44,739 nt of DNA, from the NCBI GenBank assembly GCA_016125285.1, contig WGMA01000070.1:1-44739 (forward strand), given 5' to 3'. Source of the DNA: Phycisphaera sp. GTDB taxonomy: Bacteria > Planctomycetota > Phycisphaerae > Phycisphaerales > Zrk34. The position numbers and the translations under genes were made by a program. Positions 15,872 to 24,764 of the stretch are shown here, piece after piece (the stretch's first letter is position 1; every line of letters begins with the position of its first letter). The notes below the pieces were generated by a model. The model did no database searches, was not told the origin of the DNA, and saw only the letters and a program-made list of their open reading frames with translations.

Positions 15872-18800
15872 TTACTTCGCGCCCAGGCAGATCAGTTCGC
15901 CGCGCACGGTCGTGATGAACAGCTTGCCGTTCGCCGCGGCCATGCCGTCCCGGGCCGGGCCCGCGGGCAGGTCGAGGTCGCCGGTGATCTTGCCGGTCTG
16001 GCTGTCGGCGAGGACGAGCTTGCCGCCCTTGAGACCCTCGAAGGCTTCGATGTTGTCGTCGGGCATGCCGGCCAGGACGATCGTGTTGCCGGCGCGGAGG
16101 ATGGCGCGGGGGTGCAGCGGGGCCTTGGTGGTCCAGGTCGGGCCGACGGTCTTGACGCCTTCGCCGCCGACCTTGCGGAAGTCGGGCATCTCGGCGACCT
16201 CGGTGCTCAGCGGGACGCTGGGCGTGGAGTAGAGCACATAGCTGTTGCCCTCGAGCTTGACGGGCCAGGCGGCGGTGTCGTCGTAGCACATGATCACGCC
16301 GTGGGGCACCATGAGGCGGTAGCCGCCCCACTTGCCTTCCTTGGGCTTGGCGACGCTCAGGCCGTTGACGATCCACGAGTAGGCGACGGGGGTGCGGCTG
16401 AAGTCGCCGCTGCCGAGGACCCAGTGCGAGCGGTGGCTCTCGTTGTCGTCGAGGAGTTGCGACGTGGAGAACAGGTGTCGGCCGCGCTGCTCGACCGGCT
16501 CGCACTTCGCGTCGAAACGCAGGTGTCGCAGGTAGACGGACTGACCGTCGCCGACCATCACGTCGCTGGTCGCGCCGTCCATCGAAAACGCGTCGGCGAG
16601 GTCGGGTTCCTTGAAGGTCTTTTCGTCGACGGCGTTCTGCACGATCGGGCGCGGCTTGCCGGCGAAGTCGGGGATCGCCACCGCCGGTGCGTTCTCGATC
16701 TGGTGGCGGTTCAGCACCTTGCCGGTCGCGGGATCGATCGCGTAGAGGGTGATGCCGCCGTCGAGATACGACGAGCGCCCGGCGGTGGCGTAGGCCACGC
16801 CGTTCTGCACGAGGATGCTGCCGTGCACGGGCCAGACCGATTCGATCTGGTCATACGCGACGGCTCGCAGGTCGTCGGGCGCGGCGCGGAATCGCCACGC
16901 CAGCGCGCCGTCCGCCAATCGCAGCGCGTAGATCGAGCCGTCGGCCGAACCGAACAGCGCGACGCCGTTGTGCACGGTGGGCGGCGAGTCGATGCGTCCG
17001 CCGGCGGTGAACGACCACGCGACCTGGCCGGACTGCGCGTCGACGGCCACGACGCGGTGGGCGTCGATCTCGGCGACGAGCACCTTGCCATCGGCGACGA
17101 CGGGTGCGGTCAGCGGGCCGCTGAGCTTCGCTTCCCACGCGCGGTCGAGATCCTGCGGCAGTGTCGCGGTCGTACATCCGCTGCGCGTCGCGTCGTGGCG
17201 GTAGGTGGGCCAGTCCTGCGGCCCTGCCTTCGCGGCGTCGGTCTTGCCGTAGGCCGGCCCGGTCTCCAGCGCCGCGCCGCCGGGCGCGGGCTTCGATGCG
17301 GCGGTCGCCTCGGGCGCCAGCGCCCAGAAGCCGTTGAGCTTGGCCTCCATGTAACAGCCGCACGCGTGCGAGGGCGCGTAGATCAGTCCGTTGGAGGGCA
17401 TGATGCCGTACTGGCACACGCCTCGGATCCAGTTGTTGCGTGAGTTCTGGCTGCCGTGGAGGTCGAAGAACTCGATGCCGCGCTTGCCGGACATCAGCCA
17501 GTTATCGGTGGCCTTGTTGCGGTAGCAGCGGTGGTGGTGGCCGGCGGTCCACACGTCGGACAGCTGCGCGGTGGTCTTCTTGACGTCGCCGGATTTCGGG
17601 TCGCGTCCGTCCTTGAAGTCGGGGCCGAGCCAGACGAGTCCGCCGGCGACGAGCACGTCGGGCGGCGACTGGAAACCCTTGTCGCTGGGCGCGTTCCAGG
17701 CGACGTGGCCGTTCGCGGCGTCGAGGCCGAACAGCTTGTTGCCGGTGGCGAGCAGCACCATGCCGTCGCGGACGACGAGCGTGGCGACGGACCAGCCGCT
17801 GGGGCGAGCCGTCGGATCACCGCCGGCCGGCTCCTTTTTCTTCTGCTTCTTGCTGTCGTTGTCCGTATCGCTGTCGCTGTCGTCGCTGTTGTCGGCCTTG
17901 CCGGCCGCGGCCTTGTCCAGCGTGGTCTGCCAGCGCGTCTTGCCGGTTTTGGGGTCGAGGCACACGGCGTCGAAGTCGGACTGGAAGTACACGCCGTTGG
18001 CGTCGACGGCTGCGGTGAGGGGCATGACGGCCGCGCCGTCGTTGTCGGGCCAGGCCCAGCGCTGCTTGCCGGTGGCGACCTCGACGGCGACGACGCGCTT
18101 GCGGTAGCGCGGCAGCGGTCCCCCGCCGCGGCGCGCCTCTTCGTTGGCCTGCTCGGCGGAGACCGCGCCGCAGACGACGTACAGCACGCCGTCGCGTTCG
18201 AGGATCTCTTCGGCGTGCTGCGTGGCGTCGTAGGTGCGGACGACCTCGCCGGTCGCCGCGTCGAGCGCGCTGACGGGCGCGTCGACGCCGAGCGGGACGA
18301 ACACGCGGTCGCCGTCGGTGACGAGCGTGCGCTGCGTCTGCACGGGGCCGGAGCGGAAGCGGCGATTGACGTCGGCCCAGGTGGGGATCTGGTGCTCCCA
18401 GAGCGGCACGCCGTTGAACGCGCCGCGCGCCGCGACGTACCAGCGCGGCGGGATGCTCATCGACGACGCCGGCGCCTCGTCGTAGATGTAGAACAGCCGG
18501 CCCTTGGCGGTGACGACGGAGCTGATGCTCGCGAGCTTGTGGTGATTGCGGAGCCAGGCCGGGCCGGCCTGCCACTGCATGCGGCGCGGCGGGCCGACCT
18601 CGTCGTCCTGCGACACGGCGTTGCCCGTCGCGTCGTGCAGGAAGTGCGTCCATTCGTCGATGTCGTCGGGGCGCGGCTTGACGAGCTTCGTCCAGCCGCC
18701 GCCGCTTTGGAGGTACGCCACGCCGCCGGGTCGCAGCACGCGCGTCACCTCATCTTTGGTGACCGCCTTCGCGTCGTCGACGACGACGAGGTCGACAAGG

Positions 18801-19108
18801 TTGTCGATGTAGGGGAGTCGGCCGGCGACAAGTCGGTCGACGGTGACCTTGCCGTAGAGGCCGGCGTCGCGGACACGCGTGCGGGCGGCGTCGACGTGGG
18901 CGGGGTCGGCGTCGAGGCCCTGGACGACGAAGCCCGGGCGGGCGCCCAGCTCGGTGATCAGCGCGCCGTCGGCGCAGCCGACGTGCACCGCCAGGCCGCC
19001 CGTGGCGCCGGTGGCGTCGAGAACGTCCTTCGCCGTGATCGCGTTGGCATGGGAGACCGTCAGGCCGGTCACGACCAGGAGACACGCCACAACCGCAGAG
19101 CTCTTCAT
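15872..19108 (-). CDS. Exported methyltransferase-like / PQQ beta-propeller fusion protein
   Basis: The ATG at 19108 has AGAGG five bases upstream and starts a signal peptide (MKSSAVVACLLVVTGLTVSHANA). Residues about 30-150 follow a SAM-methyltransferase fold: VHVGCADGALITELG (motif I), GLDADPAHVDAAR, LVVVDDAK and VLRPGGVAYLQSG. A linker with DEWTHFLHDATGNAVS leads into two sets of PQQ-like propeller blades (AxDAATGxVxWxxP; for example SALDAATGEVV, AVDAQSGQVAWSF, LADSQTGKI). Between them is a lysine/aspartate-rich stretch (residues about 410-435). This architecture occurs in planctomycetes as a large secreted protein of unknown function. Methyl transfer outside the cytoplasm would be unusual, so the first domain may be a non-catalytic relative. 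It is divergent from the rhodanese gene; a TATACT lies at 19,150-19,145 on the minus strand. Confidence 0.8.
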   Translation of the reverse strand: MKSSAVVACLLVVTGLTVSHANAITAKDVLDATGATGGLAVHVGCADGALITELGARPGFVVQGLDADPAHVDAARTRVRDAGLYGKVTVDRLVAGRLPYIDNLVDLVVVDDAKAVTKDEVTRVLRPGGVAYLQSGGGWTKLVKPRPDDIDEWTHFLHDATGNAVSQDDEVGPPRRMQWQAGPAWLRNHHKLASISSVVTAKGRLFYIYDEAPASSMSIPPRWYVAARGAFNGVPLWEHQIPTWADVNRRFRSGPVQTQRTLVTDGDRVFVPLGVDAPVSALDAATGEVVRTYDATQHAEEILERDGVLYVVCGAVSAEQANEEARRGGGPLPRYRKRVVAVEVATGKQRWAWPDNDGAAVMPLTAAVDANGVYFQSDFDAVCLDPKTGKTRWQTTLDKAAAGKADNSDDSDSDTDNDSKKQKKKEPAGGDPTARPSGWSVATLVVRDGMVLLATGNKLFGLDAANGHVAWNAPSDKGFQSPPDVLVAGGLVWLGPDFKDGRDPKSGDVKKTTAQLSDVWTAGHHHRCYRNKATDNWLMSGKRGIEFFDLHGSQNSRNNWIRGVCQYGIMPSNGLIYAPSHACGCYMEAKLNGFWALAPEATAASKPAPGGAALETGPAYGKTDAAKAGPQDWPTYRHDATRSGCTTATLPQDLDRAWEAKLSGPLTAPVVADGKVLVAEIDAHRVVAVDAQSGQVAWSFTAGGRIDSPPTVHNGVALFGSADGSIYALRLADGALAWRFRAAPDDLRAVAYDQIESVWPVHGSILVQNGVAYATAGRSSYLDGGITLYAIDPATGKVLNRHQIENAPAVAIPDFAGKPRPIVQNAVDEKTFKEPDLADAFSMDGATSDVMVGDGQSVYLRHLRFDAKCEPVEQRGRHLFSTSQLLDDNESHRSHWVLGSGDFSRTPVAYSWIVNGLSVAKPKEGKWGGYRLMVPHGVIMCYDDTAAWPVKLEGNSYVLYSTPSVPLSTEVAEMPDFRKVGGEGVKTVGPTWTTKAPLHPRAILRAGNTIVLAGMPDDNIEAFEGLKGGKLVLADSQTGKITGDLDLPAGPARDGMAAANGKLFITTVRGELICLGAK

Positions 19109-19237
19109 AGCACCTCTAATCAAACGTGCCTCGATGGTTCGGACAGTATAGGCGCAACGCCGCGGTGTCGGCGTTTATTTCAGCGGCGCGTGTACAATGA
19201 GCGTGTTGCCGCTGGGGGATGCAAAGGAGCGTTGGCC

Positions 19238-19747
19238 ATGGGCGTGTCACAGATTACGCCGCGGGAGCTGGCGGCGAAGGATTCTTTCGAGCTGATCGAC
19301 GTGCGCCCGCCGGTGGAGTTCAGGCGGCGGCACGCGGCGCCGGCGCGGAGCGTCCCGGCCCACACGCTCGACGACTTCATCCGCGACCGGCAGGGGTCGA
19401 CCGACGAGCCGCTCTACGTGATCTGCGAAAAGGGCGTGGCGTCGTCACGAGCCTGCGAGAAGCTCGACGCGGCGGGGTTCACGAACATCATCAACGTCGT
19501 GGGCGGCACCCGCGCGTGGGAAGAGGCGCGGTTGCCGGTGATCCGTCACGCCAAGGCGTTCAGCCTCGAGCGACAGGTCCGCACGGTCGCCAGCGTGATG
19601 ATCCTGACCGGTTCGGCGCTGGCGTACTGGGTGAACATCAACTGGCTCGCCCTGCCGGCGTTCGTCGGCGTGGGCCTGCTGATGTCCGGCCTGTTCGACT
19701 TCTGCGGGATGGGCATGCTGCTGGCGAAGATGCCGTGGAATAAGTGA
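19238..19747 (+). CDS. Rhodanese with C-terminal membrane tail (DUF2892-like)
   Basis: The ATG at 19238 is nine bases after AAAGGAG. Residues 1-105 are a single rhodanese domain: ITPRELAAKDSFELIDVRPPVEFRR, then the active-site loop ICEKGVASSRAC with the sulfur-carrying cysteine in position, and NVVGGTRAWEEARLPV. Two hydrophobic segments follow (VASVMILTGSALAYWVNI and WLALPAFVGVGLLMSGLFDF), matching the inner-membrane tail often fused to rhodaneses. The last part, DFCGMGMLLAKMPWNK, is typical of that tail. It would transfer or sense sulfane sulfur at the cytoplasmic face. A TACAAT at 19193-19198 is a candidate -10. Confidence 0.9.
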   Translation: MGVSQITPRELAAKDSFELIDVRPPVEFRRRHAAPARSVPAHTLDDFIRDRQGSTDEPLYVICEKGVASSRACEKLDAAGFTNIINVVGGTRAWEEARLPVIRHAKAFSLERQVRTVASVMILTGSALAYWVNINWLALPAFVGVGLLMSGLFDFCGMGMLLAKMPWNK

Positions 19748-19750
19748 CAT

Positions 19751-19832
19751 CGCCCCGGGTTGACCCGGGGAAACGTTACGCGACTCACCTGTCTATCGAG
19801 TTTGAAGGGTTACCCCCGGCGAGCCGGGGGCT
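19751..19832. terminator. Two compact GC hairpins between convergent genes
   Basis: CCCCGGGT-TG-ACCCGGGG (19,753-19,770) and CCCCCGGC-GA-GCCGGGGG (19,813-19,830) lie between the rhodanese stop and the DUF1501 stop. The second is followed by CTATAGGGCG. They may act as terminators for both genes. In form they belong to the shape-conserved hairpin set of the window. Confidence 0.5.
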
Positions 19833-19841
19833 ATAGGGCGG

Positions 19842-21362
19842 TCACGCCATGATCTTCTCGTACGCCTCGCCCTCGTTGATGTCGATGCGTTCGGGGCGGC
19901 CCTTGTAGCGGTAGATAAGCTGCGTGTGGTCGACGCCGAGGATGCGCATGACGGTGGCGTGCAGGTCGTGGACGTGGAGGCGGTCTTCGATGGCGTGCAG
20001 GCCGAGCTCGTCGGTGGCGCCGATGGCCTGTCCGCCCCGGACGCCGCCGCCGGCCATGACCATGGTGAAGCCGGTGGGGTTGTGGTCGCGTCCGCTGCCC
20101 TTCTCGGACATCGGCGTGCGTCCGAACTCACCGCCCCACACGACGAGCGTCGACTCGAGCAGCCCGCGCTGCTTGAGGTCGGTGAGCAGCGCGCCGATGG
20201 GCTGGTCGGACTCGGCGAAGCGGTCGCCGTGGTTCTTCTCGATGCCGGAGTGGGCGTCCCACTTCGACCCGGCGCCGTGGTAGACCTGCACGAAGCGCAC
20301 GCCGCGTTCGACGAGGCGACGGGCGAGCAGGCAGTTGCGGCCCATCGACTCGGTGACGGGGTTGTTCAGGCCGTACATTTCTTTCGTCGCGGACGACTCG
20401 CGTGCGAGGTCGACGGCTTCGGGCGCGGCGGCCTGCATGCGGAAGGCGAGCTCGTAGGAGCGGATGCGTGCGTCGAGCTCGGACTCCTGCTGCCGCGTGA
20501 GCATGTGACGCTCGTTGAGGGCGTGGAGGAAGTCGAGCTTGCCGCGCTGCTGGGCGGCGTTGATGCCCTTGGGCGTGTTGAGGTTGGAGATCGGCTCTTC
20601 GCCGACCTTCAGCGGCGTGCCCTGGTAGAGCGAGGGCATGAAGCCGGACGACCAGTTGCGCGGGCCGTTGGTGATGGTGTCCTTGCGGTCCTGCATGACG
20701 ACGAAGGCGGGCAGGTTCTGGTTCTCGGTGCCCAGGCCGTAGGTGACCCACGCGCCGAGCGACGGTCGGCCGGCCTGCGGGGCGCCGGTGTTCATCTGGC
20801 AGACGCCGGTCGAGTGGTTGATGCCGTTGGCCCAGCAGGAACGGATGACGGCGAGGTCGTCGGCGTGCTGAGCGATGTTGGGCAGCCAGTCGCTGATGAC
20901 CAGGCCGGACTCGCCGTAGTGCGACCATTTGCGCTTCGACGCGAGGATGGGCGACGACTGCTCACCCATCGCGGTGACGAGGTTCTTGCGCATCGACGGC
21001 GGGACGGGCTGGCCGGCGAGTTCGTTGACCTTCGGCTTGTAGTCGAACGAGTCGAGGTGGCTGGGCCCGCCCTCCATGAACAGGAAGATGACGGACTTGG
21101 CGCGGGCCGCGAGGTGCGGCAGCTTCGGCGCGAGCGGGTCGTCGGGGTCGATAGCCGCGGAGGCGGCCGACGCGGCGGGCGCGGCGAACAGCGGGTTGTT
21201 GGCCAGCAGCGAGCTCAGCGCGATCGCGCCGAACCCCGCCCCGCCGCGCAGCAGCGCGTTGCGACGCGAGACCAGGTCCATTTCGGATTGCGGATTGCGG
21301 ATTGCGGATTGGGCTCCGCGTGTGGGGGCGGCTTGCGAGTCTGTTCGTGTGTTTCGCTTCAT
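19842..21362 (-). CDS. DUF1501 protein, Tat-exported
   Basis: The ATG at 21362 has GAGG nine bases upstream. Residues 17-28 (AQSAIRNPQSEM) are encoded by an ATTTCGG heptad repeat. A second ATG at 21281 would skip it but has no ribosome site. The twin-arginine signal follows: SRRNALLRGGAGFGAIALSSLLA. The mature domain is DUF1501, a sulfatase/alkaline-phosphatase-like fold: FMEGGPSHLDSFDYKP, SCWANGINHSTGVCQMNTG, RLVERGVRFVQVYHG, VVWGGEFGRTP, and the end RPERIDINEGEAYEKIM. These proteins are nearly always encoded next to DUF1549/DUF1553 cytochrome proteins, as here (60-bp gap). Function is unknown; they probably act in the periplasm. Confidence 0.92.
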   Translation of the reverse strand: MKRNTRTDSQAAPTRGAQSAIRNPQSEMDLVSRRNALLRGGAGFGAIALSSLLANNPLFAAPAASAASAAIDPDDPLAPKLPHLAARAKSVIFLFMEGGPSHLDSFDYKPKVNELAGQPVPPSMRKNLVTAMGEQSSPILASKRKWSHYGESGLVISDWLPNIAQHADDLAVIRSCWANGINHSTGVCQMNTGAPQAGRPSLGAWVTYGLGTENQNLPAFVVMQDRKDTITNGPRNWSSGFMPSLYQGTPLKVGEEPISNLNTPKGINAAQQRGKLDFLHALNERHMLTRQQESELDARIRSYELAFRMQAAAPEAVDLARESSATKEMYGLNNPVTESMGRNCLLARRLVERGVRFVQVYHGAGSKWDAHSGIEKNHGDRFAESDQPIGALLTDLKQRGLLESTLVVWGGEFGRTPMSEKGSGRDHNPTGFTMVMAGGGVRGGQAIGATDELGLHAIEDRLHVHDLHATVMRILGVDHTQLIYRYKGRPERIDINEGEAYEKIMA

Positions 21363-21421
21363 GATTCACGTCCTCACTGTGTGATCTGCGAGTGTCAGCT
21401 CAATCCGAAATCCGAAATCGC
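21280..21421. repeat. ATTTCGG heptad repeat element spanning the DUF1501 start
   Basis: The left arm (21,280-21,313) has five units of ATTTCGG/ATTGCGG. The right arm (21,400-21,421) holds the reverse complement (CAATCCG AAATCCG AAAT). The 86 bp between carry the DUF1501 start codon and its ribosome site. The right arm ends one base before the stop codon of the upstream gene. Confidence 0.8.
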
Positions 21422-21422
21422 A

Positions 21423-24400
21423 TCAGTCGACGTAGATGAACTCGTTGGAGTTCATCAGCGCGTGGCAGAAGTCGATCAACGCGGCGCGCCGTGCGCTGGT
21501 GTTGGCGTTGTGGCTGTCGTCGGCCCTGACCACGTGCGTGGCCAGGTTGTTGTGTCGCGTGGACGAGTCGACCAGGAAACCGGGCGAGTCCTCGAACGTC
21601 CAGTGACCCACGACGCGCCCCTCGGCCTCGCCGCCGTTGATCAGCAGGTCCTTGGCGTCGAGCGCGCCGGTCGAGAGGCGGACCTCGTCGATCAGGCCGT
21701 CCCAGAAGTGCCGGGCCTTGGCGTGGTCGCGTGCGCCGATGAGCAGGTCGTAGTCGTTGGCGTGTCCGCCGAGGATGTCGTGCTCGATGGTGGCGGTCTG
21801 CAGCGGCGCCTCGGGCGTCGACAGGTCCTTGAGGTAGAACGTCACGACGCGGTTGTTGTTCTCGGTGACGTTGACCGACGCCGCGGCGTAGTACGGCGTG
21901 TTGAGCTTCGGGCGGAGGTTCGAGGCGATCACGCGGTACTTCACCCCCGCGTCGGCGGTGTCGCCGATGAGCTGGATGATCAGGTTGCGCGGCTCGTAGG
22001 CCGACTTCGTCGACGTGACGCCGAACGCCCACCCGCGGTTGCCGGTGTTGTTGTCCCACTTCGAGGCGATCGTGCGGACCGTCGCGTCGGGGTAGAGCGA
22101 CTCGAGCATGAAGTACGCCTCGATGGTGAAGTCGTCGGTCGGCATCGAGTCGTTGTCCGGCACGCCGATACGCGTGTTGTTCGCTTCCTTGATCAGCGCG
22201 GCCACGGAGTTGCGACGCGGGAACGTCGCGGCGAGCTTGTTGGTGTTGTCGGCCTTGTCGGCGGCGGGCTTCGCGGCCGGCTTCGGCTCGGCGGCGGCCT
22301 TGCCGAGGGCGCGCTGCTCCTGCACCTTGAGGAAGTGGATCGCGGTGATGCGCTCCGACTCGCTGGGGGCCCGGCCGAACATCAGCTGATACGCCGCGTC
22401 GATCCGGGCGTCGTCGCCGTCGACGTGGTCGAGCTTCGCGGCGAGCGAGCGGGCGCGGCTCAGCACCCAGTCGCCGTTGACCATCAGCAGCGCCTGCGTC
22501 GACGTGGTCGTCACGTTCCGCTGCGCCGACGACGTCATGCAGTCGGGGAAGTCGAAGGCGTCGAGCATCGAGTCGCGGTGGTTACGCAGGACCTTCACGT
22601 AGATGCTGCGGCGGCCTCGCGTGCCGTCCACGCCCGGCCCGCCGAACGCCAGGTCGAGGTCGCCGGACACCGCGAGTATCGCGTCGCGGACCTGCTCGGC
22701 GTCGAGCCGGCGGATGTTCTGCCGCCACAGCAGGTCGTTCTTGGGGTCCTTCATCGCCGCGACCTCGGAGGGCGCGACGTCCGCGGCCTGGCAGTACGTC
22801 GACGACAGCATGATCAGCCGGTGCAGCCGCTTGATCGACCAGCCGTGCTCGACGAACCACGTGGCGAGGTAGTCCAGCAGCTGCGGGTGCGTGGGCGGCG
22901 TGCCGAGTCGACCGAAGTCGGACGGCGTGGCGACGATGCCCGTGCCGAGGTGATGCTGCCAGATGCGGTTGACGATGACGCGCGTGGTCAGCTGGTTGTC
23001 GGGCTGCGTCAGCCAGTTCGCCAGCGCCAGGCGGCGACCGCTCGACTCCGGCAGCGCCTTCGGTGCGGTGATCTTCGCCGGATCGGGGTCGAGGATGCTC
23101 AGGAAGCCGGGCTCGATGGAGCGGTGCGTGCGGTCGTCGGGGATGGTGGTCGGCGCGATCGGCAGCATCGCGTCACGCACGGTGCGCACCTCCGGCAGGT
23201 CGGCGGGCTTGAGGCTCTCGAACTGCTTGAGCTGCTGCTTGAGCTCGTTGAGCTTCTTCGAGTCGTCGCCCTTGATGTACTTGCTGAGGTTCGCCCACTC
23301 GTACTCGACCTGCCAGAACACCAGGTCGTGGATCTGCTGGTCGTAGTTCGTCCGCTCGGCGACGGGCTTGTTGTAGATGTCCTGCACGTCCGGCGGGAAC
23401 ATCACCACGGCCTTCTGCTCGGCCTTGCCCTTCGCGACGCTCTCGATGGCGTCGATCTGCTTGCGGATCTCGCCGGTCTTCTCCTCCCACTCGGACATCC
23501 GCGATCGGTACTTCGCCAGCTCGATGGGGTTCGCGAGCGGGATGTCGTCGCGGAACCGCAGCGGCGCGAAGAACGCCTTGAGGCGGAAGTAGTCCTTCTG
23601 GAGGATCGGGTCGTACTTGTGGTCGTGACACTTGGCGCACCCGAAGCCGAGCGCGAGGAACGCGTCGGCGGTCACGTCGGTGATGTCCTGCAGCAGCACG
23701 TCGCGCTGCGTGCGGGCGTCACGCTGGTTGTACTCGTAGATGCCGTGACGCATGTAGCTGACGGCCACGAGGTTCTGCGGGTCGGTCGGGTCGATCTCGT
23801 CGCCGGCGATCTGCTCGCGGACGAATTCGTTGTACGGCTTGTCGGCGTTGAACGCGTTGATGACGTAGTCGCGGTAGCGCCACGCGGTCGGGCGGTAGTG
23901 GTCGGCCTTGTAGCCGTCCGACTCGGCGTAACGCACGAGGTCGAGCCAGTGCCGCGCCCACTTCTCGCCGTACTGCGGCGAGGCGAGCAGGCGATCGACG
24001 AGGTGTTCGTACGCCTTGGGGTCCGTGTCGTTGACGAACGCGTCGACCTCGTCGGGTGTCGGCGGCAGGCCGATCAGATCGAAGTACACGCGGCGGATCA
24101 GCGTGCGGCGGTCGGCGCGCGGCGCGGGCTTGAGGCCCTCGGCGGCGAGGCGCTCGAACACGAAGCCGTCGATCGCGTTCGTCGACCACCCGCCGTCGTT
24201 CACCTTCGGCGCCTCGGGGTGCTTGAGCGGCTGGAAGAACCAGTACGCGCGGTCGTCGTCGTCGAACTTGTCGCCGGGGCGCAGCTTCGTCGGATCGACG
24301 CCCGGCCACGGCGCGCCGAGCTTCACCCACTCGGTCAGCGTCGCGACCTCGTCGGCGGTCAGCTGCTTCTTCGGCGGCATCTGCAGGTCGGGGTCGCTGT

Positions 24401-24722
24401 AGCCGATCGCGGTGATCATCAGCGACTTGTCGGGGTTGCCGCGCTCGATCGCCGGGCCGGACTTGCCGCCGTTGACCAGCCCCGCGAGCGAGTCGACGCG
24501 GAGGTCGGCCTTGTGCTTCTTCTCGCCGTGGCACTCGAAGCACCTGTTCGACAGCAGCGGGCGGACCTTGGTCTCGAAGAACCTGATCTGGATCGGATCG
24601 ATCGCGGGGTCCTCGGCGTACAGCGTCGTGCCGAGCGTCGTCGCCGCGATGATCATGACGGCGGCCAGGCCGCCCCACCGCTTCCACATCGTCGTGTTCT
24701 GCATAGCTTCTCGCATCATCAA
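21423..24722 (-). CDS. Cytochrome-like PSCyt1 / DUF1549 / LamG / DUF1553 protein
   Basis: A large exported protein of the planctomycete cytochrome family. A signal peptide lies in the first 40 residues; the ATG at 24704 (MQNTTMWKRWGGLAAVMI) is an equally good start. Residues about 45-130 are PSCyt1, a cytochrome c-like domain with CFECHG as heme-binding CxxCH and a distal methionine in LQMPPKK. DUF1549 follows (about 150-370, ending in GFGCAKCHDHKYDPI, a second CxxCH), then DUF1553 (about 560-830 and the last 30 residues, NSNEFIYVD). Between residues about 845 and 1070 a LamG/concanavalin-like domain is inserted (DDFTIEAYFMLESL, ASKWDNNTGNRGWAFGV, FWDGLIDEVRLSTGAL). The carbohydrate-type domain suggests binding to a surface or polysaccharide substrate. 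Electron transfer is inferred, not shown. Confidence 0.9.
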   Translation of the reverse strand: MMMREAMQNTTMWKRWGGLAAVMIIAATTLGTTLYAEDPAIDPIQIRFFETKVRPLLSNRCFECHGEKKHKADLRVDSLAGLVNGGKSGPAIERGNPDKSLMITAIGYSDPDLQMPPKKQLTADEVATLTEWVKLGAPWPGVDPTKLRPGDKFDDDDRAYWFFQPLKHPEAPKVNDGGWSTNAIDGFVFERLAAEGLKPAPRADRRTLIRRVYFDLIGLPPTPDEVDAFVNDTDPKAYEHLVDRLLASPQYGEKWARHWLDLVRYAESDGYKADHYRPTAWRYRDYVINAFNADKPYNEFVREQIAGDEIDPTDPQNLVAVSYMRHGIYEYNQRDARTQRDVLLQDITDVTADAFLALGFGCAKCHDHKYDPILQKDYFRLKAFFAPLRFRDDIPLANPIELAKYRSRMSEWEEKTGEIRKQIDAIESVAKGKAEQKAVVMFPPDVQDIYNKPVAERTNYDQQIHDLVFWQVEYEWANLSKYIKGDDSKKLNELKQQLKQFESLKPADLPEVRTVRDAMLPIAPTTIPDDRTHRSIEPGFLSILDPDPAKITAPKALPESSGRRLALANWLTQPDNQLTTRVIVNRIWQHHLGTGIVATPSDFGRLGTPPTHPQLLDYLATWFVEHGWSIKRLHRLIMLSSTYCQAADVAPSEVAAMKDPKNDLLWRQNIRRLDAEQVRDAILAVSGDLDLAFGGPGVDGTRGRRSIYVKVLRNHRDSMLDAFDFPDCMTSSAQRNVTTTSTQALLMVNGDWVLSRARSLAAKLDHVDGDDARIDAAYQLMFGRAPSESERITAIHFLKVQEQRALGKAAAEPKPAAKPAADKADNTNKLAATFPRRNSVAALIKEANNTRIGVPDNDSMPTDDFTIEAYFMLESLYPDATVRTIASKWDNNTGNRGWAFGVTSTKSAYEPRNLIIQLIGDTADAGVKYRVIASNLRPKLNTPYYAAASVNVTENNNRVVTFYLKDLSTPEAPLQTATIEHDILGGHANDYDLLIGARDHAKARHFWDGLIDEVRLSTGALDAKDLLINGGEAEGRVVGHWTFEDSPGFLVDSSTRHNNLATHVVRADDSHNANTSARRAALIDFCHALMNSNEFIYVD

Positions 24723-24764
24723 CCATCCATTTTACGGCTGTCGTTCCGTGACCGAAGCGCTAAA

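Noticed and set aside
15635-17443. Plus-strand frame of 602 codons
   Set aside because: Antisense of the PQQ-propeller gene.
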